Positions 53,885-63,651 of a DNA stretch of 64,000 nucleotides are shown here, piece after piece (the first letter of the stretch is position 1; every line of letters begins with the position of its first letter). Position numbers and translations under genes: made by a program. The notes beneath the pieces are model-generated. The model saw only the letters and a list, made by a program, of their open reading frames with translations, ran no database searches and was not told the origin of the DNA. The stretch is from Microterricola viridarii (GTDB lineage Bacteria > Actinomycetota > Actinomycetes > Actinomycetales > Microbacteriaceae): NCBI RefSeq assembly GCF_001542775.1, contig NZ_CP014145.1, positions 2,976,001 through 3,040,000 on the forward strand. The letters are read 5' to 3'.

Positions 53885-54043
53885 TGACCCGCTCCGCTGG
53901 TTGAGCCGCCCCGCCGGTCGAGCAGCATCCGCCGGCTGAGCCGCCCCCGCTGGTTGAGCCTGTCGAAACCCGCCCTGCGCCACTTCCCCGCGCTTTGCGC
54001 CACGTGAAGTGGCGCGGAAGGCGGCGAAGTGGCGCAGGGCGGG
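53885..54043. repeat. Dispersed repeat modules plus a nested inverted repeat
   Basis: 53885-53970 has four inverse-oriented copies of the CCGCTGGTTGAGCC-type module, ending CTGTCGAAACCC. It is followed by an 18-bp perfect inverted repeat, 53969-53986 with 54026-54043 (CCCGCCCTGCGCCACTTC), whose 39-nt loop contains a second hairpin GCGCCAC...GTGGCGC (53997-54003 / 54009-54015). No U-tract. It lies just after the NYN gene and before the SDR promoter and may act as a terminator. Confidence 0.75.
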
Positions 54044-54079
54044 GCCGACGGATGCCGGGACGCCCCCAGACCCGAGGCA

Positions 54080-54100
54080 TATACTGTCGTGACGACAGTA
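54080..54100 (+). promoter_or_regulatory. SDR-marR promoter with 19-bp perfect palindrome
   Basis: TACTGTCGT-G-ACGACAGTA (54082-54100) is a perfect inverted repeat. It overlaps the TATACT -10 box (54080-54085) and extends to 20 bp before the ATG. The MarR gene at the end of the two-gene operon is the likely ligand-responsive binder. Confidence 0.8.
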
Positions 54101-54119
54101 AATGAAGGAGTCGAACACC

Positions 54120-54866
54120 ATGGATTTCAACGGAAAAGTAGCACTTGTCACCGCCAGCGGCGCCGGCATCGGCGCGGCAGTGGCCAAGCGCCTGGCCCGT
54201 GAGGGCGCGAGCGTCGTCGTGTCTGACGTCAACGACGAGAACGGCCGTGCCGTCGTCGCCGAGATCGTGGCAGCCGGTGGCATCGCCGCCTACAAGGCTG
54301 CGAACGTCGCCGACCCGGCCCAGGTCGACGCGCTCGTCGACTTCGCCGTCACCGAGTTCGGCGGCCTGCACCTGGCCGTGAACAACGCCGGCCTCGGCGC
54401 CATGCCCAAGCGCCTCGACCAGATCGAGGAATCCGAGTGGGACCGCACCATCAACGTGACACTGCGCGGCACCTGGCTGTCGATGCGCGCAGAGACACGC
54501 CACTTCCTGGCCAACGGCGGTGGCAACATCGTCAACATCGCCTCGATCGCCGGCCTGAACGCCACTCCGAACCTCGCGCCGTACGGCGCAAGCAAGCACG
54601 GCGTCGTCTCGCTGACCCGCACCGGCGCCCAGGAATACGCCACCGACAACATCCGCATCAACGCGGTCGCCCCCGGCGCGATCGAGACCGCCGCGCTGGC
54701 CTCGCTGCCCGCCGAGGCCAAGGCCGGCTATGCCGCAGAGATCCCGATGAAGCGCCTCGGCCGGCCGGAGGACATCGCCAACGCAGTCGCCTGGCTGCTC
54801 TCCGACGAGGCCTCCTTCATCACCGGCGTCGTGCTGCCCGTCGATGGCGGCACACAGTATGCCTGA
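54120..54866 (+). CDS. SDR-family oxidoreductase
   Basis: 248 residues, classical short-chain dehydrogenase. ALVTASGAGIGAAVAKRLA (cofactor loop TxxxGxGIG; an Asp follows the next strand, suggesting NAD(H)), NNAGLGAMP, catalytic Ser in IASIAGL and YGASKHG (Tyr, Lys), and the C-terminal ITGVVLPVDGG. AAGGAG 9 nt before the ATG decides the start over the ATG six codons upstream. Substrate unknown. Confidence 0.9.
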   Translation: MDFNGKVALVTASGAGIGAAVAKRLAREGASVVVSDVNDENGRAVVAEIVAAGGIAAYKAANVADPAQVDALVDFAVTEFGGLHLAVNNAGLGAMPKRLDQIEESEWDRTINVTLRGTWLSMRAETRHFLANGGGNIVNIASIAGLNATPNLAPYGASKHGVVSLTRTGAQEYATDNIRINAVAPGAIETAALASLPAEAKAGYAAEIPMKRLGRPEDIANAVAWLLSDEASFITGVVLPVDGGTQYA

Positions 54867-55356
54867 TCCCCTCGGCGGCGAAGGCGGCTCCCTGCCCTAC
54901 GGCTCGGAGCCGCTCGCGGCGCTGCTCAGCGTGTTCACGCGCTGGGGCTCCGGCGGCTTCATCCACGCACTCGCCGAGAGTGCGGCGCCCGAGGGCGCTG
55001 GCGACCTGGACGCGACCAGTATTGTCGCCATCACCACCCTGGCCCGCGAGGGCGCGATGCGCCCGTCGGCCCTGGCCGAGCGGCTGCGCGTCGGCGCCTC
55101 GAACGTCAGCAAGATCAGCGCCCGACTGGCGGCGCTCGGCCTGGTGCAGAAGGTCACCGACCCGGCCGATTCCCGGGCCAGCCTGCTGCAGCTCACGGCA
55201 GAGGGCGAGGCCGTCATGGCCGCCCTCGTCGCGGCCGGCGACCAGATGATGGCCGCGATCCTGGCCGATTGGGCCGACGCCGACCGCGCCGAGCTCGGCC
55301 GCCTGCTGCAGCGTTTTGCTCACGATGCCGGCCGCTACCGGCTCGACGCCGACTGA
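54859..55356 (+). CDS. MarR-family regulator, operon with SDR
   Basis: 165 residues. LDATSIVAITTLAREGAMRPSALAERLRVGASNVSKISARLAALGLVQKV (across residues 50-100) is a MarR winged helix. Its ATG lies inside the SDR gene and the two overlap by 8 nt, so translation is coupled. It likely controls the palindrome ahead of the SDR gene. Confidence 0.85.
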   Translation: MPDPLGGEGGSLPYGSEPLAALLSVFTRWGSGGFIHALAESAAPEGAGDLDATSIVAITTLAREGAMRPSALAERLRVGASNVSKISARLAALGLVQKVTDPADSRASLLQLTAEGEAVMAALVAAGDQMMAAILADWADADRAELGRLLQRFAHDAGRYRLDAD

Positions 55357-55384
55357 CCGCTCCGGAGCATCCGGCGCGCGGCCC

Positions 55385-56956
55385 CTACGAGGCGCGGGTC
55401 GAAGCCGTGATCGTGAACTTGGCGTTGCGGGCGATCTGCCGGGTCGGCCCGACGATGTCGCGCAGCGCCGGCCCGTAGCCGAGGTGTGAGTTCCACACGC
55501 ACCAGAGCTGGCCGCCCGGCGCGAGCACGCGGGCGGCGTGCTCGAACAGCTTCAACGCGATGCCGGCGTGCACCGTGGCCCCGACGTGGAACGGCGGGTT
55601 CAGCACGATCAGCTCTGCACTGGCATCCGGCTGCGCGCTCAGACCGTCGTCGCGCACCACGATGACCCGCTCGCTCACCCCGTTGGCGGCGGCGGTCGCC
55701 CGGGCGGATGCCACGGCTGCCGCGGACTGGTCGGTCGCCAGCACGCGCAGCTCCGGTCGGTGCAGGGCCAACGCGGTGGCCAGGATTCCAGTGCCGCAAC
55801 CCAGGTCGATCGCGGAGCGTGCGCCCGGCTTCGCCTCGGCGAGGTGGCCGAGCAGGAACCGGGTGCCGATGTCGACGGAGGCGCCGGCGAACGCGGCGCC
55901 GTGGGCGGCGACGGTGAGTTTGAGGTCGTCGTGCCGGTTCTTGCGCGGCCAGGGGGCGGTCGCCGCCTGATGCGGCGCGCTGGCCCGGAGCACGCGCGAC
56001 TTCTGCTGCGCGAGGCTCACGTCGAGGCGGCCGAAGTGCTCGCCGAGCACGGTGTTCATCGCCGGAGTCATGTGCTTGATGCGGCCGCCCGCGAACACGA
56101 CGACGTCGGGCTCTGCGTGGCGGGCGATGGCGGCGGCGATCTCGTCGAGGGCGTCGAGGGAGCGCGGCAGCTGGAGCAGCACGACACGGGCCCCGGCCAG
56201 CAGCTCGCCGGGGTGCTGCTCGACGCCGAGGGCGACCGAGCGGAAGCCGGCGTCCACGCCAAGCGCTGCGGCGTTCGCCGCGAGAGCGAGCTCCCCAGAG
56301 AGGGCGTCCTGGTGCACGCGGATGCCCTCGGCACCGGCAGCCGGCAGCCCAACCGCTTCCAGCGCGGCCAGCGTCAGTGCGCCGTAGCGGTCACCGATCA
56401 CCACGACCTCGCCGGCAGGGGTGCCCTGCAGCGCGGATTCCGCCTCGGCGAGAATCAGCCGGTCGCTCGCGTCGACCGCGAAGAGATTGTCGGCCTCGAC
56501 GTCCGGCCACCGTCGCAATGCCGCAAGGTCCATGCCCCAAGGGTAACGGTGCGCGACGCTCAGCGTCTCGAATGCGCTGCCGGATCCGCCCTGCAGCCGG
56601 CGGTGGATCGAGCCGGCGATGCGCTCGGCCTGCTCCTTCGCGCGCTCGGCGGCCACGCCGGCGTAGTGCTCGTCGACGGTGTCGACCCAGAGTTCCAGCC
56701 AGCGCTCGAAATGCGCCTGCTCGAGGGCGTGCTTCTGGTGCAGCGCCACATGCAGGGCGAGCGCGTTCCGCTGGTACAGGCCCGCCTGGAACAGCACCGT
56801 CTCCCAGAAATCGCAGATGACGGGCATGTGCGCGGCGAGGTCCATGTGAACGACGTCGGTGAAGATGGGGCCGATCAACGGGTCGGTGAACGCCCGGGTG
56901 TAGAACGCCGTGACGAGGGCCGCGACGTCCTCTCGGTCCTGCAGATCCGGCTTCAT
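55385..56956 (-). CDS. Group III truncated haemoglobin fused in frame to RsmC/RlmG-like methyltransferase
   Basis: 523 residues. Residues 1-122 are a truncated haemoglobin of group III: VTAFYTRAFTDPLIGPIF (Phe18-Tyr19), HMPVICDFWETVL, proximal His69 in ALALHVAL, HFERWLELWVDTVDEHYAG. Residues 142-523 look like a complete RsmC/RlmG-type rRNA guanine-N2 methyltransferase: a degenerate first half, then SAM motif AIDLGCGTG (383-390) and catalytic NPPF (453-456). The joint (123-141) has no stop. An internal ATG (Met142) at 56533 is preceded by TACCCT at 6 nt, so the methyltransferase may also be made alone. A TACGCT box ends 6 nt before the main ATG. Confidence 0.8.
   Translation of the reverse strand: MKPDLQDREDVAALVTAFYTRAFTDPLIGPIFTDVVHMDLAAHMPVICDFWETVLFQAGLYQRNALALHVALHQKHALEQAHFERWLELWVDTVDEHYAGVAAERAKEQAERIAGSIHRRLQGGSGSAFETLSVAHRYPWGMDLAALRRWPDVEADNLFAVDASDRLILAEAESALQGTPAGEVVVIGDRYGALTLAALEAVGLPAAGAEGIRVHQDALSGELALAANAAALGVDAGFRSVALGVEQHPGELLAGARVVLLQLPRSLDALDEIAAAIARHAEPDVVVFAGGRIKHMTPAMNTVLGEHFGRLDVSLAQQKSRVLRASAPHQAATAPWPRKNRHDDLKLTVAAHGAAFAGASVDIGTRFLLGHLAEAKPGARSAIDLGCGTGILATALALHRPELRVLATDQSAAAVASARATAAANGVSERVIVVRDDGLSAQPDASAELIVLNPPFHVGATVHAGIALKLFEHAARVLAPGGQLWCVWNSHLGYGPALRDIVGPTRQIARNAKFTITASTRAS
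56533..56545 (-). promoter_or_regulatory. Promoter-like box inside the globin-methyltransferase frame
   Basis: On the minus strand TACCCT (56540-56545) ends 6 nt before the internal ATG that begins MDLAALRRW. This is the same spacing found for the leaderless genes in this window, and MDLAALRRW is where a stand-alone RsmC-like protein would be expected to start. Confidence 0.5.
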
Positions 56957-57043
56957 GTCTCCAGCGTAACGAGCCTCCCTCACATTCGGGCTTAAAGAAT
57001 GTTCAGGACGCGCGGGCGCTGGATGGCGCAGTGCGCTGCGCGG

Positions 57044-57487
57044 CTAGCGTTCGCCGCCGAGTGGGCGCCACACCACGACGGAGTTGGCACGGCGCAGGCG
57101 CGTTCCGGCCTTGACCGAGACAACCTCGCCCTCCGTGCCGGCGGCGAACACGCGCCGCCCCGGCCGGTTGAGCAGCTCGTCGGCGAGTGCACCCTCGAGC
57201 TCGTGCACGCGCTGCGACAACTCGGTCACGCGGTTCTCGAGCTCGAGGATGCGGCGGATGCCCTCCAGGCTGACGCCCTCGGCACTGAGCATCGCGATCT
57301 CGCGCAGCTGCATCACGTCGCGCATCGAATAGCGGCGCGACTTGCCGGGGGTGCGCTGCGGTTCGACCAGGCCGAGCCTGTCGTACTGCCGCAGCGTTTG
57401 CGGGTGCATGCCGGCCAGCTCGGCGGCCGCGGAGATCACGAAGATCGGCGCGTGCTCGTCGATGCCGCCCGGCATCCCACCGCTCAT
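57044..57487 (-). CDS. hspR: HspR, MerR-family heat-shock repressor
   Basis: 147 residues. FVISAAAELAGMHPQTLRQYDRLGLVEP is the MerR winged HTH of HspR, with RTPGKSRRYSMRDVMQLREI as the wing, followed by a coiled-coil-like helix. It binds HAIR elements with DnaK as co-repressor in studied actinobacteria. It is the last gene of the dnaK operon, 2 bp after the dnaJ stop, and two HAIR-type sites stand before dnaK. Confidence 0.94.
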   Translation of the reverse strand: MSGGMPGGIDEHAPIFVISAAAELAGMHPQTLRQYDRLGLVEPQRTPGKSRRYSMRDVMQLREIAMLSAEGVSLEGIRRILELENRVTELSQRVHELEGALADELLNRPGRRVFAAGTEGEVVSVKAGTRLRRANSVVVWRPLGGER

Positions 57488-57489
57488 GA

Positions 57490-58497
57490 TTAGCCTCGCG
57501 CCCGGGCGAGCAGGTCGGCCCGGGGGTTCTCGTCCGGCAGCGCCTCGCGCAGCTTCTCGAGCGCCTCCTCGGCGGCCGCGTTGAGGTGCGAGGGAACAGC
57601 CACCTGCACGACGGCGAGCAGGTCGCCGACGCCCTTGGCGGTCTTCACGCCGCGCCCCTTGACGCGCAGCACACGGCCGCTCGGCGTGCCGGGGGCGACA
57701 CGCAGCTTGACCGGGTCGCCGCCGAGCGTGGGCACCTCGATGGTGGCGCCGAGGGCGGCCTCCACGAATGTGACCGGCACGTTGACGCGCAGGTTCAGCC
57801 CGTCCCGCTCGAACACCGGGTGCTTGCGCACGGTGACGGTCAGGATGATGTCGCCCGACTCGCCGCCATCCGGCGAGGGCTGGCCCTTGCCGCGCAGCTT
57901 GATCTTCTGCCCGTCGGCGACGCCGGCGGGGATCTTGACCTTGATTGGGCGGCCGTCGCTGGTCTGCAGCGTGATGGTGTCGCCCTGCGTGGCCGTGATG
58001 AAGTCGATGGTGGCGCTGGCGCTCACGTCGCTGCCGCGGGTGGGTCCGCCGAAGCCGCGGTAGCCGCCGCTCGTCTGGCCGAACCGGCCGCCGCCCTGGC
58101 CGCCGAACAGGCCGCCGAGGATGTCGTCGTAGCCGCCACCCTGCTGGAACGTGTACTGCTGCTGACCGCGGCCACCGCCGGCGCCGCCGAACATGCCGCC
58201 GAAGACGTCTTCGAAGCCGCCGTTGCCTCCTGCGCTGCCGGGCGAGGTGAACCGCGCCCCGCCGCCCATGGCCCGTACCGCGTCGTACTCCTTGCGCTGC
58301 TCCGGGTCGGAGAGCACCGAGTGCGCCTCGCTGATCTCCTTGAACTTCGCCTCTGCCGAGGGGTCGCCCTGGTTGGAGTCGGGGTGGTACTTGCGGGCGA
58401 GCTTGCGGTACGTCTTCTTCAGCTCGGCCTCGCTCACGTCTTTCGAGACGCCGAGAACCTTGTAGAAGTCCTTGTCAAACCAATCCTGACTTGCCAT
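57490..58497 (-). CDS. dnaJ: DnaJ/CbpA-type co-chaperone without zinc finger
   Basis: 335 residues. J domain at the start with KYHPDSN (HPD motif), a Gly/Phe-rich stretch (about 85-160), then two beta-sandwich substrate domains ([36 protein letters not shown]). The four CxxCxGxG repeats of class A DnaJ are absent, so it is class B. It stimulates DnaK ATPase. AAAGGAGG just before the ATG fixes the start. Confidence 0.94.
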   Translation of the reverse strand: MASQDWFDKDFYKVLGVSKDVSEAELKKTYRKLARKYHPDSNQGDPSAEAKFKEISEAHSVLSDPEQRKEYDAVRAMGGGARFTSPGSAGGNGGFEDVFGGMFGGAGGGRGQQQYTFQQGGGYDDILGGLFGGQGGGRFGQTSGGYRGFGGPTRGSDVSASATIDFITATQGDTITLQTSDGRPIKVKIPAGVADGQKIKLRGKGQPSPDGGESGDIILTVTVRKHPVFERDGLNLRVNVPVTFVEAALGATIEVPTLGGDPVKLRVAPGTPSGRVLRVKGRGVKTAKGVGDLLAVVQVAVPSHLNAAAEEALEKLREALPDENPRADLLARARG

Positions 58498-58529
58498 GCG
58501 CGCCTCCTTTCGTGATGAGTGATGATGTC

Positions 58530-58596
58530 GCACCCGATTGCGGGTGCAGAGAGATTATGGGTGCAGGGGCCGGATGCCGTGGCATCCGACCCCTGC
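58530..58596 (-). terminator. Two hairpins between grpE and dnaJ
   Basis: A 16-bp stem with one mismatch (58563-58578 / 58581-58596, loop GT) begins 12 bp after the grpE stop. A second 7-bp stem (58530-58536 / 58541-58547) lies nearer dnaJ. The gap between the two genes is 110 bp. They may lower read-through into dnaJ-hspR or stabilise mRNA ends; no U-tract. Confidence 0.55.
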
Positions 58597-58607
58597 GGGA
58601 ACCGCTT

Positions 58608-59204
58608 CTAGGCGGGCACCTGCACGACGACCTTCGCGGGTCGTAGCAAGGTGGAGCCGAGGTAGTAGCCCTTTTCGACGACGTCGGCCACGGTTTCGAC
58701 CTCCACGCCCGGGGTGGGCTGCTGGAAGATCGCCTCGTGGATGGTCACGTCGAACGGCTCGCCGACGGTGCCGACGGTGGTCAGGCCCAGCTTCTCGACG
58801 TTCGCGCGCAGCTTGGCGGCGATGGTCGAGAAGGCGGTCTCACCCTCGAGGTCACCGTGCTTCTCGGCACGGTCGAGGTCGTCCAGCACCGGCAGCAGCG
58901 CCGAGACGGCCGAGCCGATGGCGCGCTCGCGCTCCACCTCACGGTTCGACTCGGTGCGCTTGCGGTAGTTGGCGTACTCGGCGGTGACCCGCTTGAGGTC
59001 GGCCAGGTGCTCGACAGTCGGGTCGGCCTCTTCTGCCGCGACGGCATTCAGAATGTCTTCCACAGTGAGCTCCTCCTCTCCCAATACCTCAGCGCCGGGG
59101 CCTTCGGTGTCATGCGTTTCGATGTCGGGGCCTTCGGCCTGGATGGGCTCGCCATCCAGGCCGTTGCCCTCGTCCGGATCGATCGGCTGGTTCTTGTCAA
59201 CCAT
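58608..59204 (-). CDS. grpE: GrpE nucleotide-exchange factor
   Basis: 198 residues. Acidic N-terminal 70 residues, long coiled coil with RVTAEYANYRKRTESNREVER, and the C-terminal beta domain with EAIFQQPTPGVEVETVADVVEKGYYLGSTLLRPAKVVV. It releases ADP from DnaK. The ATG lies 2 bp after the dnaK stop. Confidence 0.95.
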   Translation of the reverse strand: MVDKNQPIDPDEGNGLDGEPIQAEGPDIETHDTEGPGAEVLGEEELTVEDILNAVAAEEADPTVEHLADLKRVTAEYANYRKRTESNREVERERAIGSAVSALLPVLDDLDRAEKHGDLEGETAFSTIAAKLRANVEKLGLTTVGTVGEPFDVTIHEAIFQQPTPGVEVETVADVVEKGYYLGSTLLRPAKVVVQVPA

Positions 59205-59206
59205 GG

Positions 59207-61059
<1,853 letters not shown>

Positions 61060-61147
61060 ATGTGTCTCTCCTTCTGCCGGCCGCTGTCTGCCGGCCGTCG
61101 GCTTGTGGTCAGGGCCTGGGGCCGCTGACCGAAGTCCTGATTCAAGA

Positions 61148-61231
61148 CTTGAGCCTTGATGACTCAAGTATTCCATGAGGCAATTTCTCAGTCAAACGGA
61201 GAGCGGCAAAGTTGAGTCACTCACGCTCAAC
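61148..61231 (-). promoter_or_regulatory. Two HAIR elements (HspR sites) before dnaK
   Basis: CTTGAG (61148-61153) and CTCAAG (61163-61168), 9 bp apart, match the HspR-associated inverted repeat CTTGAGT-N7-ACTCAAG. A weaker copy with the same geometry, GTTGAG (61211-61216) and CTCAAC (61226-61231), stands 63 bp upstream in the dnaK direction. The first copy overlaps the -10 region, the second lies behind the -35. Confidence 0.92.
61167..61195 (-). promoter_or_regulatory. dnaK promoter
   Basis: On the minus strand TTGACT (61190-61195), 17-bp spacer, AATACT (61167-61172). The -10 overlaps the right arm of the nearer HAIR, so HspR binding would occlude RNA polymerase. The leader to the ATG is about 100 nt. 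Confidence 0.78.
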
Positions 61232-61293
61232 TCTCAGTTTTCGTCTCGATCGGGTCCGTTGACGGGGTCGGCGGCGGTCACTAGATTCAGCGC

Positions 61294-62913
61294 ATGATCA
61301 CCGTCGAAGAGCTTCGCGGCATCCGGATCTTCGCCCCATTGCAGCCCGACGCGCTCGACTTTCTGTGTCGCGCCGTCGAAGACATCACGCTCATGCCCGG
61401 CGAGTACTTTGTGCACGAGGGCGAGGCACGCGCCCTGTTCGTCGTGATCGACGGAACGGTCGAGATCAGTAAGGTCGTCAGCGGCGAGGAGCGCACCATC
61501 GGGGCGCGCACGCCCGGTCAGTTCTTCGGCGAGGTGCCGATGACGTTGAGCACGAACTTTCCGGCGAGCGGCCGGGCGGCCGGGCAGGCACGCATCATCA
61601 AACTCGATGCCACGTCGTATTACACGCTGGCGGCACTGGCGCCATCGGTGCCGGCCAAGGTGGCCTGGCTGGCGCGCCGCTACCTCGACGCAATCCAGGC
61701 TCTGGCCGCGGAACCCCCGGACGTGGTCGCCCGTGTCATCGCGCCCCGCGCCGACCCCGCCGCTCGCGCCATCAGCACCTTCCTCACCCGCAACCAGGTG
61801 GCGTTCGACCGGGTGATGACCGAGGCGGATGCCGGCGCGACCGACGACCCCGTGTTGGAGCTGCGCGACGGCAGCCGGCTCGTCGACCCCGCGCTGCGCG
61901 AGGTGGCCCGCGCAGTCGGCCTCGCCGTCGAGCCAGCCGCCACCGACTACGACGTTGTGATTCTGGGCGCGGGCCCAGCCGGCCTGACCGCGGCCGTGAA
62001 CGCCGCCGCCGAGGGCCTGCGCACCGTCGTGATCGAGCGGCTGGCACCCGGCGGGCAGGCCGGCACCTCGACCAGGATCGAGAACTACACCGGCTTCCCG
62101 TTTGGGATCTCCGGTGACGACCTGGCCAGCCGGGCGCTCACCCAGGCGACGCGGCTCGGCGCCGAAATCGTCGTCACCCGCAGCGCAACAGCCATCGACC
62201 CGGCCGCCCGGGTGGTCACCCTGGACGGCGGGGACGGCGTGCGGGCTGCAGCGCTCATCATCGCGACCGGCGTCGAGTGGCGCACCCTGCCGGTCGCCGG
62301 GGTGGAGCGCTACCTCGGCAACGGCGTCTACTACGGGGCGGCGCGCAGCGACGCCGCCATTGCCCAGGGCCAGGACGTCTGCATCATCGGCGCGGGCAAC
62401 TCGGCTGGGCAGGCGGCGCTGTTCTTCTCCAGGCACGCCCGCTCCGTGACGATGCTCGTGCGCGGGCCGTCGCTCGAGGCGAGCATGTCGCGTTACCTGA
62501 TCGACCAGATCGGCACAACGGCCGGCATCCGCGTCGAGACCAGCAGCCAGGTCGTCGCACTGCACGGCGACGGCGCCCTGGAGGCCGTCGACGTGCTCGA
62601 CTCGGCGAGCGGGGAGACGAGCAGGCGGGCGCTGACCGTGCTGTTCGTGATGATCGGGGCGGATGCCGCAACCGACTGGCTGCCACCCGAGATCGCCCGT
62701 GATGCGCACGGCTTCATCCTCACGGGGGCGGATGCCGCGGAATCCCCGCAGTGGCCGCTACAGCGCCGCCCGTTCGCGCTGGAGACGAGCGCGCCCGGCG
62801 TCTTCGCGATCGGCGACGTGCGCGCCGGCTCGGTCAAGCGCGTCGCGGCCGGCGTCGGCGAGGGCGGCATGGCTGTCGCGTTCACGCACCAGTTTCTGGC
62901 GCTCGAGCGCTGA
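61294..62913 (+). CDS. cNMP-binding-domain / thioredoxin-reductase-like flavoprotein
   Basis: 539 residues in three parts. Residues 5-125: cyclic-nucleotide-binding fold (PGEYFVHEGEARALFVVIDG, GQFFGEVPM). Residues 140-210: a glutaredoxin-like segment without Cys (FLTRNQVAFDRVM, PVLELRDGSRLVDP). Residues 218-539: TrxR-like FAD domain (LGAGPAGLTAAVNAAAEG) and NADPH domain (IIGAGNSAGQAALFFSRHA). The redox CxxC of thioredoxin reductase is missing; the site reads GVYYGAARSD. It is therefore not a classic TrxR. A TAGATT box ends 6 nt before the ATG. Confidence 0.85.
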   Translation: MITVEELRGIRIFAPLQPDALDFLCRAVEDITLMPGEYFVHEGEARALFVVIDGTVEISKVVSGEERTIGARTPGQFFGEVPMTLSTNFPASGRAAGQARIIKLDATSYYTLAALAPSVPAKVAWLARRYLDAIQALAAEPPDVVARVIAPRADPAARAISTFLTRNQVAFDRVMTEADAGATDDPVLELRDGSRLVDPALREVARAVGLAVEPAATDYDVVILGAGPAGLTAAVNAAAEGLRTVVIERLAPGGQAGTSTRIENYTGFPFGISGDDLASRALTQATRLGAEIVVTRSATAIDPAARVVTLDGGDGVRAAALIIATGVEWRTLPVAGVERYLGNGVYYGAARSDAAIAQGQDVCIIGAGNSAGQAALFFSRHARSVTMLVRGPSLEASMSRYLIDQIGTTAGIRVETSSQVVALHGDGALEAVDVLDSASGETSRRALTVLFVMIGADAATDWLPPEIARDAHGFILTGADAAESPQWPLQRRPFALETSAPGVFAIGDVRAGSVKRVAAGVGEGGMAVAFTHQFLALER

Positions 62914-62915
62914 AC

Positions 62916-63617
62916 CGGGGTTTCGACAGGCTCAGCCAGCGGTGCTCCACTTTCCCGTTGGCTCGAGGGAGCGCCAGCGACCGAAGCCAACGCCGTCGTT
63001 CCCCGTTGGTCGAGAAGGCCCGTCAGGGCCGTATCGAGACCCGGTTTCCGACAACGAACCGAGCCACGTGCGAGGTCTCGATACGCTCGTGCCTCGCTAC
63101 TCGACCAGCGGTGCTCCACTTCCCCGTTGGCTCGAGGGAGCGCCAGCGACCGAAGCCAACGCCGTCGTTCCCCGTTGGTCGAGTAGGCCCGCCAGGGCCG
63201 TATCGAGACCCGGTTTCCGACAACGAACCGAGCCACGTGCGAGGTCTCGATACGCTCGTTCCTCGCTACCCGACCAGCGGTGCTCCACTTTTCCGTTGGC
63301 TTGAGGGAGCGCCAGCGACCGAAGCCAACGCCGTCGTTCCCCGTTGGTCGAGTAGGCCCGCCAGGGCCGTATCGAGACCCGGTTTCCGACAACGAACCGA
63401 GCCACGTGCGAGGTCTCGATACGCTCGTGCCTCGCTACTCGACCAGCGGTGCACCACCTTCCCGTTGGCTCGAGGGAGCGCCAGCGACCGAAGCCAACAC
63501 CGTCGTTCCCCGTTGGTCGAGTAGGCCCGCCAGGGCCGTATCGAGACCCGGTTTCCGACAACGAACCGAGCCACGTGCGAGGTCTCGATACGCTCGTTCC
63601 TCGCTACTCGACCAGCG
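62916..63617. repeat. Four tandem copies of a 169-bp repeat
   Basis: After a single GGTTTCGACAGGCTCAGCCA module (62919-62941), a 169-bp unit is repeated head to tail at 62942-63110, 63111-63279, 63280-63448 and 63449-63617, with only a few substitutions and no length change. Each unit holds GTTGGCTCGAGGGAGCGCCA, ACCGAAGCCAACGCCGTCGT, GTTGGTCGAGTAGGCCCGCC, GGGCCGTATCGAGACCCGG, GTTTCCGACAACGAACCGAG and GGTCTCGATACGCTCGT. The array fills the 738-bp gap between two convergent genes. Open frames inside it on both strands are judged non-coding. Confidence 0.95.
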
Positions 63618-63651
63618 GTGCTGGCTGGCACCGCGGCATCCGGAACCCGCG

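Noticed and set aside
62942..63617. Open frames on both strands with repeated peptides such as GNRVSIRPWRAYSTN
   Set aside because: They arise from the 169-bp tandem repeat read in shifting frames (169 is not a multiple of 3), have no ribosome-binding site and no family resemblance.
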